Positions 1 through 14,434 are shown, counted from the first letter of the stretch. The stretch: DNA of 64,000 nucleotides from Azadirachta indica (GCA_022749755.1 CM040452.1:11116350-11180349), one strand, 5' to 3'. Program-made: numbers and translations. Notes: generated by a model not told the origin, from the letters alone.

Positions 1-419
1 GCAAACTAAGATTCCGTTTATGATTGCAGTGGAAAAATAAAAAAATAAATATTTAGAAATATTTGTGTTTAGTAAGTTGCTTAATTAGTAATATGGTGAA
101 TCTGACAACAATTCATAAAAACATTGTTTTTTAAAAAAATTATAAAATATTTAGCATTTTTTGAGGAAAATGTTGAGCATATTTAAAGTAAGAAAAGTAT
201 GTCAAATATGAGTATTAGAATCTTTAATATTGTAATAATAATTTAACAATAAAAATTATGAAACACATGTGCAACTTACTTCTAAAACTCTCTTGCAGTA
301 TTTCAGTGCAATTTATCAAATATTTTTTAAAATAACTGATTATATTTGTTTTAATAAAAAATAAATTGCAACAATTTCAAAGCGCCCTAAAACCCACTAA
401 CCTAAAGAGGGTGTGAATT

Positions 420-940
420 TGAAGACGTCACCACTCACCTGTTAGGCGCTTGTAAATAACTGCCGCCACTCAAGGAAATGATTTTATTTATTCCTTAATT
501 TTTTTCTCATTTAATTTAATTAAATTATTATTACATAATTAATTTTATTTTTTTTATATAAAATCTATTAACTCTTCTGACATTTTAAATATGAATATAA
601 TTTTGCATGACGTGTACAAGGGATGGATGAAATATCCACGTCACTATCCGGGGCATGGGAGTTTACTGGCTACGTGGTGAACAGAGGAAGGAAATAATTA
701 GTGAGGTGGGCCAGGGATGGTGCCATGTGGACCAATGGAGGAGACTGTTTGGAATTTGGACCCATTAGTGACGTCGTTTGAGCAATTATGTATTTTGTCG
801 GGTGTTCGTTATGGCCTTTGGACGGCAAACAGTTGTGTGGAGTTCCACGCGGATCAAAAGAGGTCACGCACTCACGGTCACGCTCACACTTCACTTCGGT
901 GCTCTTGACGGGGATTAAGTCAGGAGTAAAAAAAAAAACT
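420..940. promoter_or_regulatory. GC-richer block with clustered ACGT-core motifs
   Basis: Base composition rises sharply against the flanks. ACGT cores of the G-box/ABRE/C-box kind lie at GACGTCA 424-430, TGACGTGT 608-615, CCACGTCAC 636-644, TACGTGG 671-677 and GTGACGTCG 769-777. bZIP and bHLH factors bind such cores in plant promoters. No gene start is visible inside the window, so if this is a promoter it probably serves a gene beyond the left edge. Inference from composition and motif density only. Confidence 0.3.
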
Positions 941-2835
941 AGGCAATAGGGCCGTCGGTCAATGGGAGTAGGACTATTAAATAAAAAAATATTTAGTATT
1001 TTAAGTCTTTTTTATTATAATTAATTAAAATTAGAATCAATTTATTTTTGACAAAATTTTATGAGACGATTAGAACGGGTGGCGTATTAAGAACTTTCTC
1101 TTAAACCCATTGATATATGGAATGACAGAGATGTGAGTTATCTAGTTATTAACGTCGAGCAGTCAGACAGGTTCTTGAATTCCATTGTAATTTTAAGTTA
1201 CATTTATTGTTGAATGAAGTATTAAATTATTAAATATTTGCAATAAAAATTAGGGTGATCAAACAGACAATTATTTTTAAAATTAAGAAAAAAATAAACA
1301 AAATGAAATATATTTTAAAATAATATCAAATCGGGAAGAACTATATATATAACTTTCAAATTTTGAAAAAGAAAAACACTTCAATCTCGTCAATTTTAAA
1401 AATATCCATATGAACTCTTGTTAGGTTAAATAATTTATTTATTTATTTTATTATCTATGTTTTTGTTCAAATTTATATATTAACCTAATAATTAAGAGTC
1501 AATAAAAATTATTTTGAAAATATTAAGATTAAAATATATATTTTAATATATCTGTTAAATATAGTAAGAATAATTTAGAATCGTCTCAAATTTAAATAAT
1601 AATAATAAAATAAGATTTAATATTTTTTAAGTGGAGTTGTGCTTTTCATGACCATACTTCGTCCAGATCGAATATCTCATTAAATAATTTTAAAGGTAAA
1701 TTAACGAATACGTCGCCTGTAGTTTAAGGAAATCACATGTAGATAGAGAAAATATTAAAAATTACAAATAACCCCTAAACTTAAGAAAAATTATGCTTCA
1801 TTCGTCAACCTAATTTATTCAAAGACTGTCATTTGGTGGAAATAGACACCAACTATCCGAACGAACACCATAGCTCAATATTTTTAAAATAATTTTTTCA
1901 AAAGAGTGATTTCCACGGTTTGACAATTGATTTTGTTGTTGTAGTAGTTTCAGTTTCATTGCATCTATGTATATTTTCTATTAGATGATAACTCAAACAA
2001 GAAATTAATGCTATAACAATAATTAAAATAAATAATTTATCAGATATTCTAAAAATGAATGAGGGTTTATAGTCTATTTTTAAATTAATTAACTAAGTTA
2101 TTATATATGATTATTTATTTTAAATTTGTTTTTAAAATACGAAATAATAGTATCGTAAGTTTATATATATTTTTAACACTATTTATAAATTTTTGAATTT
2201 ATATATTTTTAAATAATAGAAATTAAATTTAATATATATGTAATTAATATATAATTAATATATTATAAAAATAATAAAAAAATTAATAAACTTTGAAATT
2301 GATTAAATTATTATTATTTATTTATTTAGTGGTCTTTGAAATTGATTAATTATCAAATACGATTTTATTTATTTATTTATCTATTTATTTAGGGTTTGTT
2401 TCTATGGGGAACTGCGGTTTCCTTGAGTGGACTTAAACCAACATACGTAATATAACTTCAATCATTGCATCTGTCACTGCATCCTCCACTTTCCCGAATA
2501 TTCTGATTTTATAATATTCTATGTATATATTTAATTCGAGATTCTCTTGATTTGTTTGTAGAAGTCAAAAAAAAAACATATGCAAGCACGAAATTTCTCC
2601 TTTTTTTTTTTTTAAATTTAAAATAATAATTGAAAATATTATTTAATTAACTCTGTGTGAAACGATTTCTTATCGTGTGTACATCCGACAAACTATCAAT
2701 TCAATAATAACTGTTCATCAAAGGATGATAATTATCATTAAGACAAGGGTTGGTGGCGGCAATAAATTATAATTATGAACAATGATTTTCTCAAATAATT
2801 TGCCAAACTAAGCAACGTATACCTCCACATACAAA

Positions 2836-3160
2836 GCCAAACCCAAATTAGATCATCTAGTGCAGGCAATATCTATTCATTTTTTTTAATTACAAATACG
2901 GTTATAAAATTTGTTGAGAGTTTAAATATAATTGATAGGGTTTGAATATAATTGGGGGTTGAATATTTACACTTAAATATAACTCATTATTTATTCATAT
3001 ATTTGGACACACAAACCTAAATTAGATCATTTAATATAGGTAATATCTATATTTTTTTTTTTTTTTGAAATTACAAACACATTTACAAAATCTATTGAGA
3101 GTTTGAATATAATTGACACAGTTTGAATATAATTAAGTAAAGATGGATATTTTTACCCAT
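2836..3160. repeat. Tandem duplication, about 174-bp period, two diverged copies
   Basis: The motif AATTAGATCAT followed by a TAGGTAATATCTAT-like stretch, a T-run, and paired GAATATAATTG motifs occurs from about 2846 and again from about 3020. The two copies differ by many substitutions and T-run length. No coding content. Confidence 0.7.
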
Positions 3161-5582
3161 ATGATAATAATATTAGTATCATATTGGTTCGATTTATATA
3201 ATTGAGTTTGTATACTCAAAATTATTCGTATTTGTATTTCATACTTAATAATTTGATAGCTAGAAAACAAAAAACAATATTGAGGGGAGAAAAAGACATA
3301 GGAAAGTACTAAGAAGGGAAGGCAAGAGCTGGTGGAGGGTGGTTCTAGGGTAAAGCAAAACATGTGAGATAAAGATGAGTCTAATTAAGTCAAGTCATAG
3401 TCTCCGTTGGCCTACAATTGCAACCCATTTTGGACTCGTTTGCTTCTTTCAAGTTATTGTGCTTCTTCTTGTCACTTTGTGAATTTATTAGTAACATAAA
3501 CGTGAATAAATTAAAGTGTTAAATTATCACTTAACTTTTGATTGAAAAGTTATATATGATTGAAGATAAGAAACTAAATAATACTATTACTTAGACTTTG
3601 ATAAACAAAATTATACATTAATACGACACAACAAGAAGATTCAAAAGAGAAAAAAAAAAGTGTTAAATTTAAATTATCACTTAAATATTTTTAAGTTTTG
3701 TTTATTTTCAAAGTAATAACTGAAGTGAGAATATATACAACACATGGATAATATTTAAGAAATTGATCATAAATTCAAGTTTATATCCGAAACACAACCA
3801 TGAAAATTACCTCCCAACTAGAGGTGAAGTTACATCAGGACCTACCCCAATTTAAAAAAAAAATGTTTAAATTATATTTTTAATCTTTTAAAATAATTTT
3901 TTATTTTTTGATCTCTAACTATAAATTTTAATTGTATACATTTTGACCCTTTCATAGTCACAAAGTTGGCACCGCCCTACTCGCAACCTCAGCAAATTCT
4001 CTCCACTTTTGTATTTGACGGCTGCTTATTAGACTTTCACTTCAACTTATCGCTTGCTGTATTTTTTGAGTTTGCTTTTAGAATATTCAGAATTAATGGG
4101 ACGTGACGCTCCATTAGACTATATATGGTTACTGGTAATTTTGGGATTTGATTTTGTTTGGTACCAATAGATAGAGTCGTGTGTGTTTTGTTTTGGATAG
4201 CTAATTAAAATTCGCTTAATTCTCCATTTATTGATGTGTTTCAAGACTTAAAAGATTTATATAAATTATTAATAGAGAGATTTTATATATTTTTTAAACT
4301 AGATTTTATGTCATTTTATAACTTTTTAAGTTACCTCCCCAAATTCAAAGTCTAAAATCACCCATAACCATAAAGTATTCAACTAAACTAAATCATACAT
4401 GCAAGCTATATAAATGACACGTGGAACAATTTCAATCATCACTTTAACTACACACGACCGGTAGCCGTCAAGCTCCAAAACCAAACTCAATTGCTTTTCT
4501 ATCAAAAAGTTTATGTACAACCATGAAACAGGCTTGGACTCTAATTTTTGACTTTTGCAGTGTCGTATACACCAGGAGTTTAAACCACTTTTTGAAAATG
4601 TTTTCTTTACATCTCTTTTTGTTATCCAAATTAGAACCGGCCTTGGTTGAGTTGTGTGTTCGAGAGTTTTCGCCGCTGACATTCAATAACCCTAACCATT
4701 CATTGTTAACATCCATTACCGACATACACGACCATTCATTAATGAAACAAATTCAACAAATCACAAAAACAGCATCATGCTTTGTTTCACACCATCTAAT
4801 CAACGCCTAGTGGACACCTTAACATGTTATGTTAAGTAAATTGTCAGCAATGTCATTCAGCCTTTTGCTGGATATTTCTCATGATAATATGAAATTTTTT
4901 CATATGTATAAAGTGTGCAAAATTTAATTTAAGAATAGATATAATATAAACTTATACTTGATAGTGTAGTATTTATTATATCTAAACTTGGATGGGTGTA
5001 ACATATTTGACTCTTTCAACACACATATCACTGACTTTCTAAGACATCAATTTGATCAACAGTTGGCATGCAATAATTGACACTATTCGCCATCTTTGAA
5101 TGTTGCAGCTTTTGGGTCCATCGACAAACAACTAGTTGCAGAGAGCACAGCAGCGTGAAGTGTTAAGTGATGTTGTTATTATTGTTACAATTAATAGTAG
5201 TAGATGAATTCATTTATGTAATGGGATCGATAAATCCAATGTTGGTCACAATCGAAATTTGCCATTTTTGTTTTTTGTTTTCTGATACGTCTACTTCTCT
5301 CTTCATTTTAGTTTAAAGTTCACTGCATGCATAGAATTTGGCCCATCAGTAACTACTTGGCGGCCAAAAAATTCACCAACTTGGTTTTCGATTTTGAGTG
5401 GGTCCGACCTTTGTTTTGTTCCTTCCTAGTTTATTGGATACATGGATAAGAGTGAATAGACTTTTCCGTACAAAGAATTTGTAAAATATTTTTAAACTGA
5501 TGTTTTGGGAAATTATAAAAATGATGTTTTCAACAATAGAAAATTTTTTTTTTTTTTTGGGGTTTGGTATAATTTATAAAAA

Positions 5583-6900
5583 TGAGTCAAGTAATTATTT
5601 TAAGAATAAAAAATATTTTCGAAATATATTTTTTGTTTTTAGAAAACATGCAATCAAATATATATGTACTAGTTATTTCTTTTCAAAAAAGAAATAATAA
5701 GCATAGACTATAATTTAAAGAAAAACATTTTATATAAAACTTTTATTTGATATTAAAGTGTCGTGATACTTTATATCAAATATAATTGAAATTAAAAAAA
5801 ATTTCAAAAAACATTGGATTCGAATTAAAATGCTAATAATGAACTAGAAAAAAATCTAAAATAATTATTTTACCAAAAAAATAGATTAGAGTATTTATGA
5901 AATATTAGAAAAATTTTAGATAAAATGAGAAAAATAAATTACAATATTTAAATTAAATTTAGTATTATATTAAATGAATTAGTAATTGGATATACTTTTA
6001 AATTCTTATTTGAATTTTTATTTTTTAATTAAAAATTTTAAAAGAGAATTTTTATTATTTTTATTTATAATAAACATATTATGTACTTATATTTTCTTTT
6101 ATTCATATTAATTATGTGATATTTAATTTTTTTAAGAAAATAAAATGAAAATGATACAATTTTTAAATAGATATACTAAATAAAGGTTATACATATTTTT
6201 TTAAAAAAAATTTATAATTATTATAAACTAAATTATTACCAAAAAATTTTAAAAAAAAAAAAAAAAAAGAAGAGTTTTAGGAGTATTTTAGGGCATCAGG
6301 TTGTCCAAATTTATTATTAGTATTTTAATTTAAATAATAATTCCTTTGTTAAATAAAATTTTTTATGTTTAACATTTTAGTCCCAAATAAATAACAATAA
6401 TACAGCAATATATTGTAGATAATGTCATAAAGTAAAAACGGAAAGATATTTAATACACCCTTTAGACTCAGGGATATTTATCTCTATGTATATTTTGACC
6501 ATTAGCATTACTATAATATTCTAACAGTATAATTTACTAAATATACAAAAATTACTTTCAAAATTTCGGTATAACATTTACCAAAAGCTTAACTGATTTT
6601 TTTTAAGAATTAATTAATTTTTTAGCTTAGTAAAATTAGATTATTTTAAAAATTATATCAATTCCAAACTAATTCTTGTAAAAATAAGTAAAGTAGTTAC
6701 TTTAAGAAAAAATAAATTTTGAAAAACATGCAATCAAATATATATTTATTAGTTTTTTATTACTTGAGAACAGATCATAGTTTTAAAAAAAAAAACACAT
6801 TTCATATATTTTACATAAAAAATTATATTTAATATTAAAATGTCGTAATTTGAAACTATAATCACATAAAATAAAATTATTTGATATCAAATATAAGTAA
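5583..6900. repeat. Spaced direct repeat (about 5583-5800 and 6660-6900)
   Basis: Both segments share a phrase around ACATGCAATCAAATATATAT (from about 5645 and 6726), followed by ATTAGTT, a TTTAATATTAAA-like stretch and TGTCGT. The copies are about 1.08 kb apart in the same orientation. They could be decayed terminal repeats of a small LTR-type element, or two insertions of one element. No primer binding site or polypurine tract was found. Confidence 0.45.
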
Positions 6901-7269
6901 AAAAAATAAATAACCCCACTGCAATTTACTGTTTTCATCTCGGAAGACACTTTCCAAAACTTAATACTCGAATCCATTAATCATTTTTCTCATCAAGGCT
7001 TTGAGAGGAACGCAAAAGCTTGGAGGTCTGCAAAGAGTCAAATACCCGATGATTCAGCAAGTAATACATCTTATTTGATCTTGTAACCTGGTGGATTACC
7101 ATTAAAAACCAAACAAAACAAAACTCAAAAGCATTTCCAATTCTTCAATTTTCTTTGCCCATCTTAAAACAAGCAAAAATCGAAAGTACATACAACAATT
7201 TATCAAGAAAATGAGACGCAGCTACAACAAAATTGACCATCCTTTCAAGGGTCAAGTTACAACAAAACG

Positions 7270-10200
7270 TTAAAGAAGATCGCAATGAGGCTTAATGCCG
7301 ATAGTATCTATATATGATTCTAAACAACTTACTGGAGTGTGCAACGATAATATGTTGTCAAAATGACACTCCGGTGTTGCAAGCTGCCAACTTTGTCTAT
7401 GAGCTCTTGCCAGTTTTGTGACTCTTTTGGTGCTAAAAGATGTCAAAGGACGATATAGAATCCGAGGTAGGGAATGTAATTGTGATATCCTCCCATTTGA
7501 GTGGTTTCTTGTTTGGAAATTCTGATGTGCTTGAACTCTTGCCCTCAAGCTCTTTCTTTGGCTCAGCACTACAGGGAAACTGACTGAATCAACTCCTACC
7601 AAGTCGGCCTTGGGAATTTCAACACATGGAGTAGCAGGCTTTAGTGGCAATCTGGCTGGTTTCCAAGAAAAAAATGATTGCCGTAGCCTGGATGGAACCT
7701 GCAAAGTATAAACAACGTAATTGTAATTCAAGCTCAATTTCCTTGAAGCTGACAAAAAGAAATAAACACAATAAACAACGAATGGCCTAAACTTCTCCAA
7801 CAGTCGATTAAATTGAAATCAATGAAAGATAATCATATCAAGCTTTCATGCCATTGTCCAAACAAACACTTGAACAATTATTTGAATTCACACAATTCTC
7901 AAGAAATTTATCAGGTATGGACATCTAAATAATTACTAAAAAGTTAAAAAAAGTATTCCCAAATCATGGGCAGAAGTTTTATCTGCAAATATTTGCCCTC
8001 ATTTTTTGCTTAACAATATGTTTATGACGCTACAGATAGATGGAATAGTTCAACACACATATAGGCAATGGTATCTTCATTATGTACCTTCTTAAATTGT
8101 CAAGTAATATGAGAAAAGTGGAGAAATGAAAAGATTTCAGTAGCTGATAATCACAACCTCACAGGTTGCTTACTGGATTCTACTTGATAAAAAATGATTT
8201 CAGTCTCTAAGAGATGTGAGCATGTAATGGTGCTCAGTCTCCCACTTGATTATTTCATAATTGTTGCTTCATTACAATTTCCATCAGCAACAATTTAAGA
8301 TGTGAGCATGTAATGGTGCTCAGTCTCCCATTGGATTATTTCATAATTGTTGCTTCATTACAATTTCCATCAACAACAATTTAAGTCTGCATTATTTATA
8401 TGATAATTGGAGAAAAACAGAAAAAGGATTTCTTCTATCAAACACCTAAAATGCAACCTTGATTGTGCTTTTTTATTCAATTTCATCTGGAAAGCAAACA
8501 GACTATTTGCAACTCTTACACTAAAGATATGCCATGGGAATCAAAACTTACCGATGAAACAAGGCTACAAGAAGCAAACAACAACGATGACGAAGAAAAT
8601 GGAGAATCCCCAGGCCTTTTTCCCTTCTGGTCATTGTCTGTTGGATTCTCATCTGTATAAACAGATCCAAAACTGGATGGTGTATTATCATCTTCCTCTT
8701 CCTCATCCTCTTCCTCTTCTACTTCTAACTTGTCCTTCTCTTTATCCACTTTAGCTGCAGCTTTCTCATCTTGACTGGACAAAGTAGACGTGTCTTCTTC
8801 CTCCAAGCCCATTTGCGTTTTCTTCTCTTCCTCTTTCTCTATCATTTTCAATTCCTCATCCATCTCTTCAATGGCCTCTTCCAAACACAATTCAGCCTCT
8901 ATCAGTTCCATTTCTTTTTCATAAAGCTCCATTCTCTTCTCACTAGCTTTCTTCTTTGCTTCAGTCCATTTCTCTACTTTATCCAGCAATGGCTTTAATT
9001 TATTTTCCACTCCCTTTACCAAACGCATCCATATGGTGTCTTTTACTTCCACGGCTTGTCGTCCATAAAACTCGTCAAAACCAAGTGGCAGAAACTCAAC
9101 CTTCTTCAGGTCCACCTCCTCCCCTTCTTTCAAAGGAGGCTGCCAAAACAATCTAACTCCATGTTCCTCATCTTCTGTATAATTGATTAACCGTCCAGTT
9201 GGTGTGTGTAGAATGAGGGGATCTTCGGTATATATCAGCTTTGATGGATCTTCGGGATCAGGCACTGGCTCCTTGTTGACAAGAACATATTCTGGAGGTT
9301 CATCTGATGAAGAAAAATATGAAAGAGATCAAGCATAGCACATGCATCTACTGCTTACAACTTAATAAACAAGCGATTTAAAAAATACGCATAATAAACA
9401 CCAAAATCACGCCATTCCTTGTTCAAATCAAATGCCAAATTTCTTGCATTTATCATTCTTTAACCACATTATAAATGTCCAATCCTTAGATCTTTTAAAC
9501 CAATGCAAAATAAAAAATAAACCACTTTCTTCCTCATATTATCACCCATTTGTTGTCCTCACATTTATCTTATTTGTTAAGAACTGAAAACTGTAGCATA
9601 AGAGAAAAAGGTTGAAGGCCTAAATTTCAAAGTAATAGGAAGGAAGACTCTTTTTTTTGGCTTTATTGATGCTTACTTGCCGTGCTGGTACAGGTACTTC
9701 TCAAGAAATTAAAGATCAAGAAGATAGATAAAAACAGATTTTTCTCTGTGGCATTCAAAAAGTTTCACTTGCCCCTTAGATCTTAACTCTGTGGAGAAAA
9801 CAAAGATACTTCATCCCTCAGAAGGAACAACATAGAGGAAGAAACAAGAGGAAAAACTTACAGGGGAACCAAAAAAAAAAAAAAAAGGAAAATGCTGAAA
9901 GTCCTGATGGAAGAAAAGAGAGAGGGCATATTCATGCCCCTTACCAACCTTGATACTGGAATGGAGTAAAAACTGATGTACCCTGAGCAAAAAAGAGAGA
10001 CAGAAGTGGTACCTTTCTCCCACCAATATTCAAGCTCCGCAGGCATAGGTATCCTAAAAGGTGATTTATAAAAGGAGTTTAACCACATTTCTCTTTCCTG
10101 ATCAATCTCATGCACATATGTTTTCCAATAATCAGGGACCTGCAAAATGAACATATTCATTTCTCATTTCCTTGTATGATTCATTTCTTATTTCCTTCAA

Positions 10201-13200
10201 ATGATCTAAAACGAATACACTGGCAAGGCAAATATAAATTTAATTCACCTCATAAAACTGATTAATGAAGCCCGGCGCCATCCACACATCTTCTTCCTCA
10301 TAGAAATAGGGATGTTGAGGATCACTATATGGACCCCTCTCTTCTCTGACCACTATGGAAGCAAAATAAAATTAGAAAATAAGAGATGTTAATTTTTTGA
10401 CGTTACATATATGTATATATATATATATTCTTTTAAAACTCCAAAACTGTACATCTTTGAGTTCAGCACCATCTTTCCATATAACTCCAGCTATCACATG
10501 TATGCATCAAATCAATGATTATGATGCGATGTCAATCAAATAGATAAACAATAATCCCAGGTTAATGTTGTCCCCATTGCACCTGGCGCATATTTTATTT
10601 CTTCAGAAGTCAACAAGCGATTTTAATTGGCAAGTTACAGGGCAGATTTTGTTAACAGGACAGTTCAACTGCCTGGTTTCTAAAGACAGAGAACATTAAG
10701 TTAAAAGTGCTGTTCTTGTACAAAACACAGCTGATAATAAGTAACACATACATACTTCCATCTGGTTTGTTAACAAACATCCGAGCTTTAGCAGCAGCTA
10801 CTTCTGCAAGACCTGCATGCAGCTGAATGATCCATAAAATCAGCAAAAACCATTTATTCCAGCCAAAAAGGATTTCCTTTCTTTCTTTTTTTTTCCCTCT
10901 TTTTCTTTTTCCCTTAAAACAATTTGTGGGAAAAAAAAAATTAACATACCGCTGAAGTGTCTTCATCACAGCCCTCAGAATCCTCCACTAGCTCCCCAAA
11001 ATAGAATCTACCCTGCATTTAAAGAGAACATAAAACTTGGTAGTTAAGGCACTTATACATATAACAGTTTGATTCATTACAAACTTTTTCTAGAAATAAC
11101 ATATCAATTCATATTTTGAGTCAGTGATCGTGACATTAGCTTAAGATCGTGTATTTGTGTGACAGCATTAGTAACAAAATGATGAGCCTTAATAAGTGAT
11201 GGTGTCTAAACCTGCTTTGCATCTCAATCAAGTAACCAAGCTTATAAAATTTAGAAAGAGAGGTGGCTAAAATGATTAATGGTTATATTTAGGACCTACA
11301 TATATAGTTCGCTCATTGACTTCATATACACCACAACCATGCATTCTGCCAAGCTTCCACTGACCAGCATATCGATATCGACCTTTCTCCCTGTAACAGA
11401 TGCATCATACAATACTATCATTCATAAAAATGCCTGTGCACACACACACACACACACACACACAAGTTACAAAAGAGGAAAAGAAGACTAATAATGCCTC
11501 TGGCAGATTGCAGCTGTAGAAAATCATACGGACCAACAGCCTATTCTTAGACAAGATGTGTATTGAGCTTAGGTTCACCTAATTTGGCACCCATCATTTA
11601 GACAAACTGTTTAGATTAGCATTTCCCAATAGTAAGCTGAACCCAGAGCTATTGTTTTGAGTTGGTATCTTAAAATATCAAGCAATTAAAGTAAATGCTT
11701 CAGACTCAAGACGAAATCGTAGACCAAATATTACTGAGGGACCATAATATTCTTCTCAATTTTAATGTTGAGTGCACCTAATTATCAAGACACATTATTA
11801 ACAAAACTTTAAAGATCAAATTAACAAACAATTCAGCATTTTTTTTATTTCATTTGACAAGTTCATATGTCTTAGTTTTTATCTAAGCGGCCAATGACTA
11901 TTCCTTCCTTTTTGACATTTCTTGGAAGTTTTAGATAATTTAGTACCAAGAGTAATTAACATTTAATCAGAGGTAAGCACAACTTCCAATCTTAATGACC
12001 TTCTAAATGTCTTTTACCAGAAAAGTAAGCCAAAAGCTCACAAAAGAAAAGGAAAATTCTTCACATAGCATTACCTTAGATGCCCAAACTTGTAGTGTTA
12101 AGATAAAGCGTAGGTACAAACTATGATCCAAATTATCTCCTAAGTGCACACAATCATAAAATTGTTGACACACATCTAGACACAAAAAGCAAAGATAAAT
12201 CTTAAAAATAAAGGAATCAGACAGCTTGAAAGATAAAACTTACGGTTTCTTCCCAAATTGTTTAACCCATTCATCATTCTCGTAAAAGGGGATTTCATAA
12301 ATCTCACCAGCGATTTGTAAGCTATCCTCAATATCCATCTCTAGCCACTTTTTGTCTTCTGGGGACATAAAATCTCTTGAGATAATTTTTCCTTCAGCAC
12401 GCATTTCTGCTTCAAGCCTTGGGAAAAGGGAAGTAGCAACTCAATCATTTATATCACATAATGATTGCATGGTCAGCCAGATATTTACAATATGGTGAAA
12501 CAGTATTTAGCGGGGATCATAAACGTACTCTGAACCTGGCACAGGTTCTATATCTGGTATGTCAACTTCAACAACCCCATGACCATCCATATCATTCTGA
12601 AGCCATTCACCTTCATACCTAGGAAAAGAAAAGGAAAATTTTGTTAAGAATTGCTTTCCTTTCGTAATAAATAACTAACTTGGAACACTTGCTGAGATTA
12701 CAAGAGAAACTTTAAAAGCCAGCAAATCAAAGAAAGAAGATATTGGGCTGGGTGCGAGGTGGGAAATGGAGGGGATATGAAACCTAGATATATGTCAATA
12801 AGGCATAGTTCAATCTTGATGTGCAAGGGCTGAAACTCATATAAAATGCCAAGGTAAAATAAGGGGTTCATTGGGACGTAAAGATTAAAAGACAACCACA
12901 ATGAAACTGCAAGCATAGTAACAGACAAACCTCACTAGGCCTTGCTCAGCAATGTAAACTCCTTTTCCATGAGCTAAGTCATCCCAAACAGTTCCTTCAT
13001 ACCTAAGGCAGAAAGCATAATTTAAGGTAATCAGCAAGAAAATAAGAGGAAGCAACTGGAATGCTATAGTTGTAATTCAAACAACATAGAATACCTCCTC
13101 CGGAAACAACACTGATCTTCCAAGAGATTTATGTCAATAAACAATAAATTGAAACCCATTCCATCTAGTGACCTATAGGAAAAGAAACTATGGAAATAGA

Positions 13201-14434
13201 CTAGAACATGAGACAACTTATCTAATGGTTTTAGAAGCACAGTATGCTATTCACCTCCCAGATCACCAATGTATGATATGACCAAAAAATCAGTGTCCAA
13301 TTGACATCTATTCACCTAGTAGCATCAAACGGACAATTATTGAACTTATCTAATGGCTTTAGAAGCACAGTATCCTATTCACACCAATGTATGATATGAC
13401 CAAAAATCAGTGTCCAAGTGACATCTTCTATTCATCTATTAGCATCAAACGGACGATTATTGAACAGCACACCCAGATTACAGCACAAGACATGTACTGA
13501 AATCATCTTTAAAAATCCTTCTACCAACAAGACTATGATTCTAAGATAAGCAGTTAAAAATATGTGCTGAATTATAAGCCGAATTACCGGGAAACAGCTA
13601 ACAATGAGACAGAGTTCAAAGTTGAAAATGTGGTTTAAAATCAACAAGAACATACACAAAACCAAATTAAATCCATAAGATAAAAGCAAAAAAAGAAAAA
13701 ACATACGAGCTCCCATCAGCAAAAATGTAGCTAACCCAGGTCAGAAACTCCTCAATCCTATCTAACTCCTCAATCACAGCCTTGGGATTCGATACATCAT
13801 AATTATTATCGGGTATGGCAGGGTAAGGCTTCCTGTACGGCACGTAAAACGGTGCAATAAGAGGATCCCGACCCCATTTAACCTCCTCTCTGACAACTTT
13901 CCAATCTTCGTCGTCAGCCCAAACAGGGTCCCACCCGGGTTTAGTCATCTTTGTAGGAGCATCTGCCCAGAGTTCTTTCAAATCCTCCTCCGTCCATTTC
14001 TCAGGATCTTCGGGGAAATCGAACTTGTCTTCTTCGAAGTCAAACTGCGCGTCTTTTCTTTCGTTAGATTTCCTAATTCGTTTGCTGTTGAGGAGCCTAG
14101 TGAACCGGCGTATGTTGGTTTCACGAGTGTTGTCGTCATTTGGTCGCTCGTCTCCGGGTCGGACAAGGGGGTCCGTCTCCTCTTCGCCTTCAGTGATGTA
14201 GAAATCGTTTGCTTCTTCTTCTTCTTCTTCTTCAGGTTTCTTCTCTGACTCCAGGTAGCTCTGTACGTAGCTGTCTAAGTCTATCTCCTCTAAGTCCGAG
14301 TCGCTATCTGTCTCATCTGAGTCCGTGTCGCTATCCAACTCATTCCTATTCTCTTGCTCCTCTTTCTGTTCTCCGTCTTTGATTGTTTCATTCTTCTCTT
14401 TCGGTGCTTGCTGTTCTTCTTTTTGGCTCGGCAT
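7270..14434 (-). CDS. TIC100: TIC100-type MORN-repeat protein of the chloroplast inner-envelope import complex
   Basis: Coding exons on the minus strand, in order: 14434-13707, 13002-12931, 12618-12529, 12417-12244, 11390-11300, 11012-10950, 10822-10756, 10352-10249, 10139-10013, 9303-8552, 7698-7270. They sum to 2697 bp (898 aa) with consistent phases and GT-AG borders. Seen: an acidic Ser/Asp/Glu-rich N-terminus (residues 1-100), the block KMTKPGWDPVWAD (about 162-174), three MORN-like units (YEGTVWDD from 244, YEGEWLQND from 268, YAGQWKLGR from 362), a charged helical stretch around 600-650, then a Glu/Asp-rich run. Known: Arabidopsis TIC100 (EMB1211, At5g22640) has this architecture and is a subunit of the 1-MDa TIC translocon with TIC56, TIC20-I and TIC214; its loss is embryo-lethal. 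The match to that family, recalled rather than searched, is strong through the MORN and GLAEVAAAKARMF blocks. The start is the first ATG of the open frame; the frame stays open upstream but has no ATG there. The C-terminal 143 aa (last exon) look weakly constrained. No classical transit peptide is obvious. Confidence 0.93.
8212..8383. repeat. 86-bp tandem duplication in the last TIC100 intron
   Basis: Two copies (8212-8297 and 8298-8383), each starting AGATGTGAGCATGTAATGG, differ at only a few positions. The near-identity implies a recent duplication. It lies wholly within the intron between the exons ending at 8552 and starting at 7698, so it leaves the protein unchanged. Confidence 0.9.
11439..11464. 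repeat. (CA)n microsatellite, TIC100 intron
   Basis: About 13 uninterrupted CA units just upstream (gene sense) of the exon 11390-11300. Confidence 0.95.
13217..13466. repeat. 128-bp tandem duplication in TIC100 intron 1
   Basis: CTTATCTAATGG starts at 13217 and 13345. The following CACAGTAT..CTATTCAC, CAATGTATGATATGACC and AGCATCAAACGGAC blocks are all present in both copies. The second copy lacks about 10 bp (a CTCCCAGAT segment) and has several substitutions. Confidence 0.85.

Larger units (their letters stand above)
1..7269. other. Intergenic, no recognised gene
   Basis: Very AT-rich sequence with many homopolymer runs. The short open frames here (for example around 670-908, 3133-3363, 4383-4810, 5500-5697, 6783-6977) show no recognisable domain and no intron-exon pattern. 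The parts that can be described are the ACGT-motif block near 420-940, a 174-bp tandem duplication near 2836-3160 and a spaced direct repeat (5583-5800 and 6660-6900). Confidence 0.6.

Noticed and set aside
717..908. 63-aa plus-strand frame and 74-aa minus-strand frame in the GC-richer block
   Set aside because: Higher GC lowers stop frequency; no recognisable family and no flanking exons. Treated as regulatory sequence instead.
4383..4810. Overlapping open frames of 85-99 aa on both strands
   Set aside because: No domain, no intron signals supporting extension, and opposite-strand frames over the same bases; consistent with chance.
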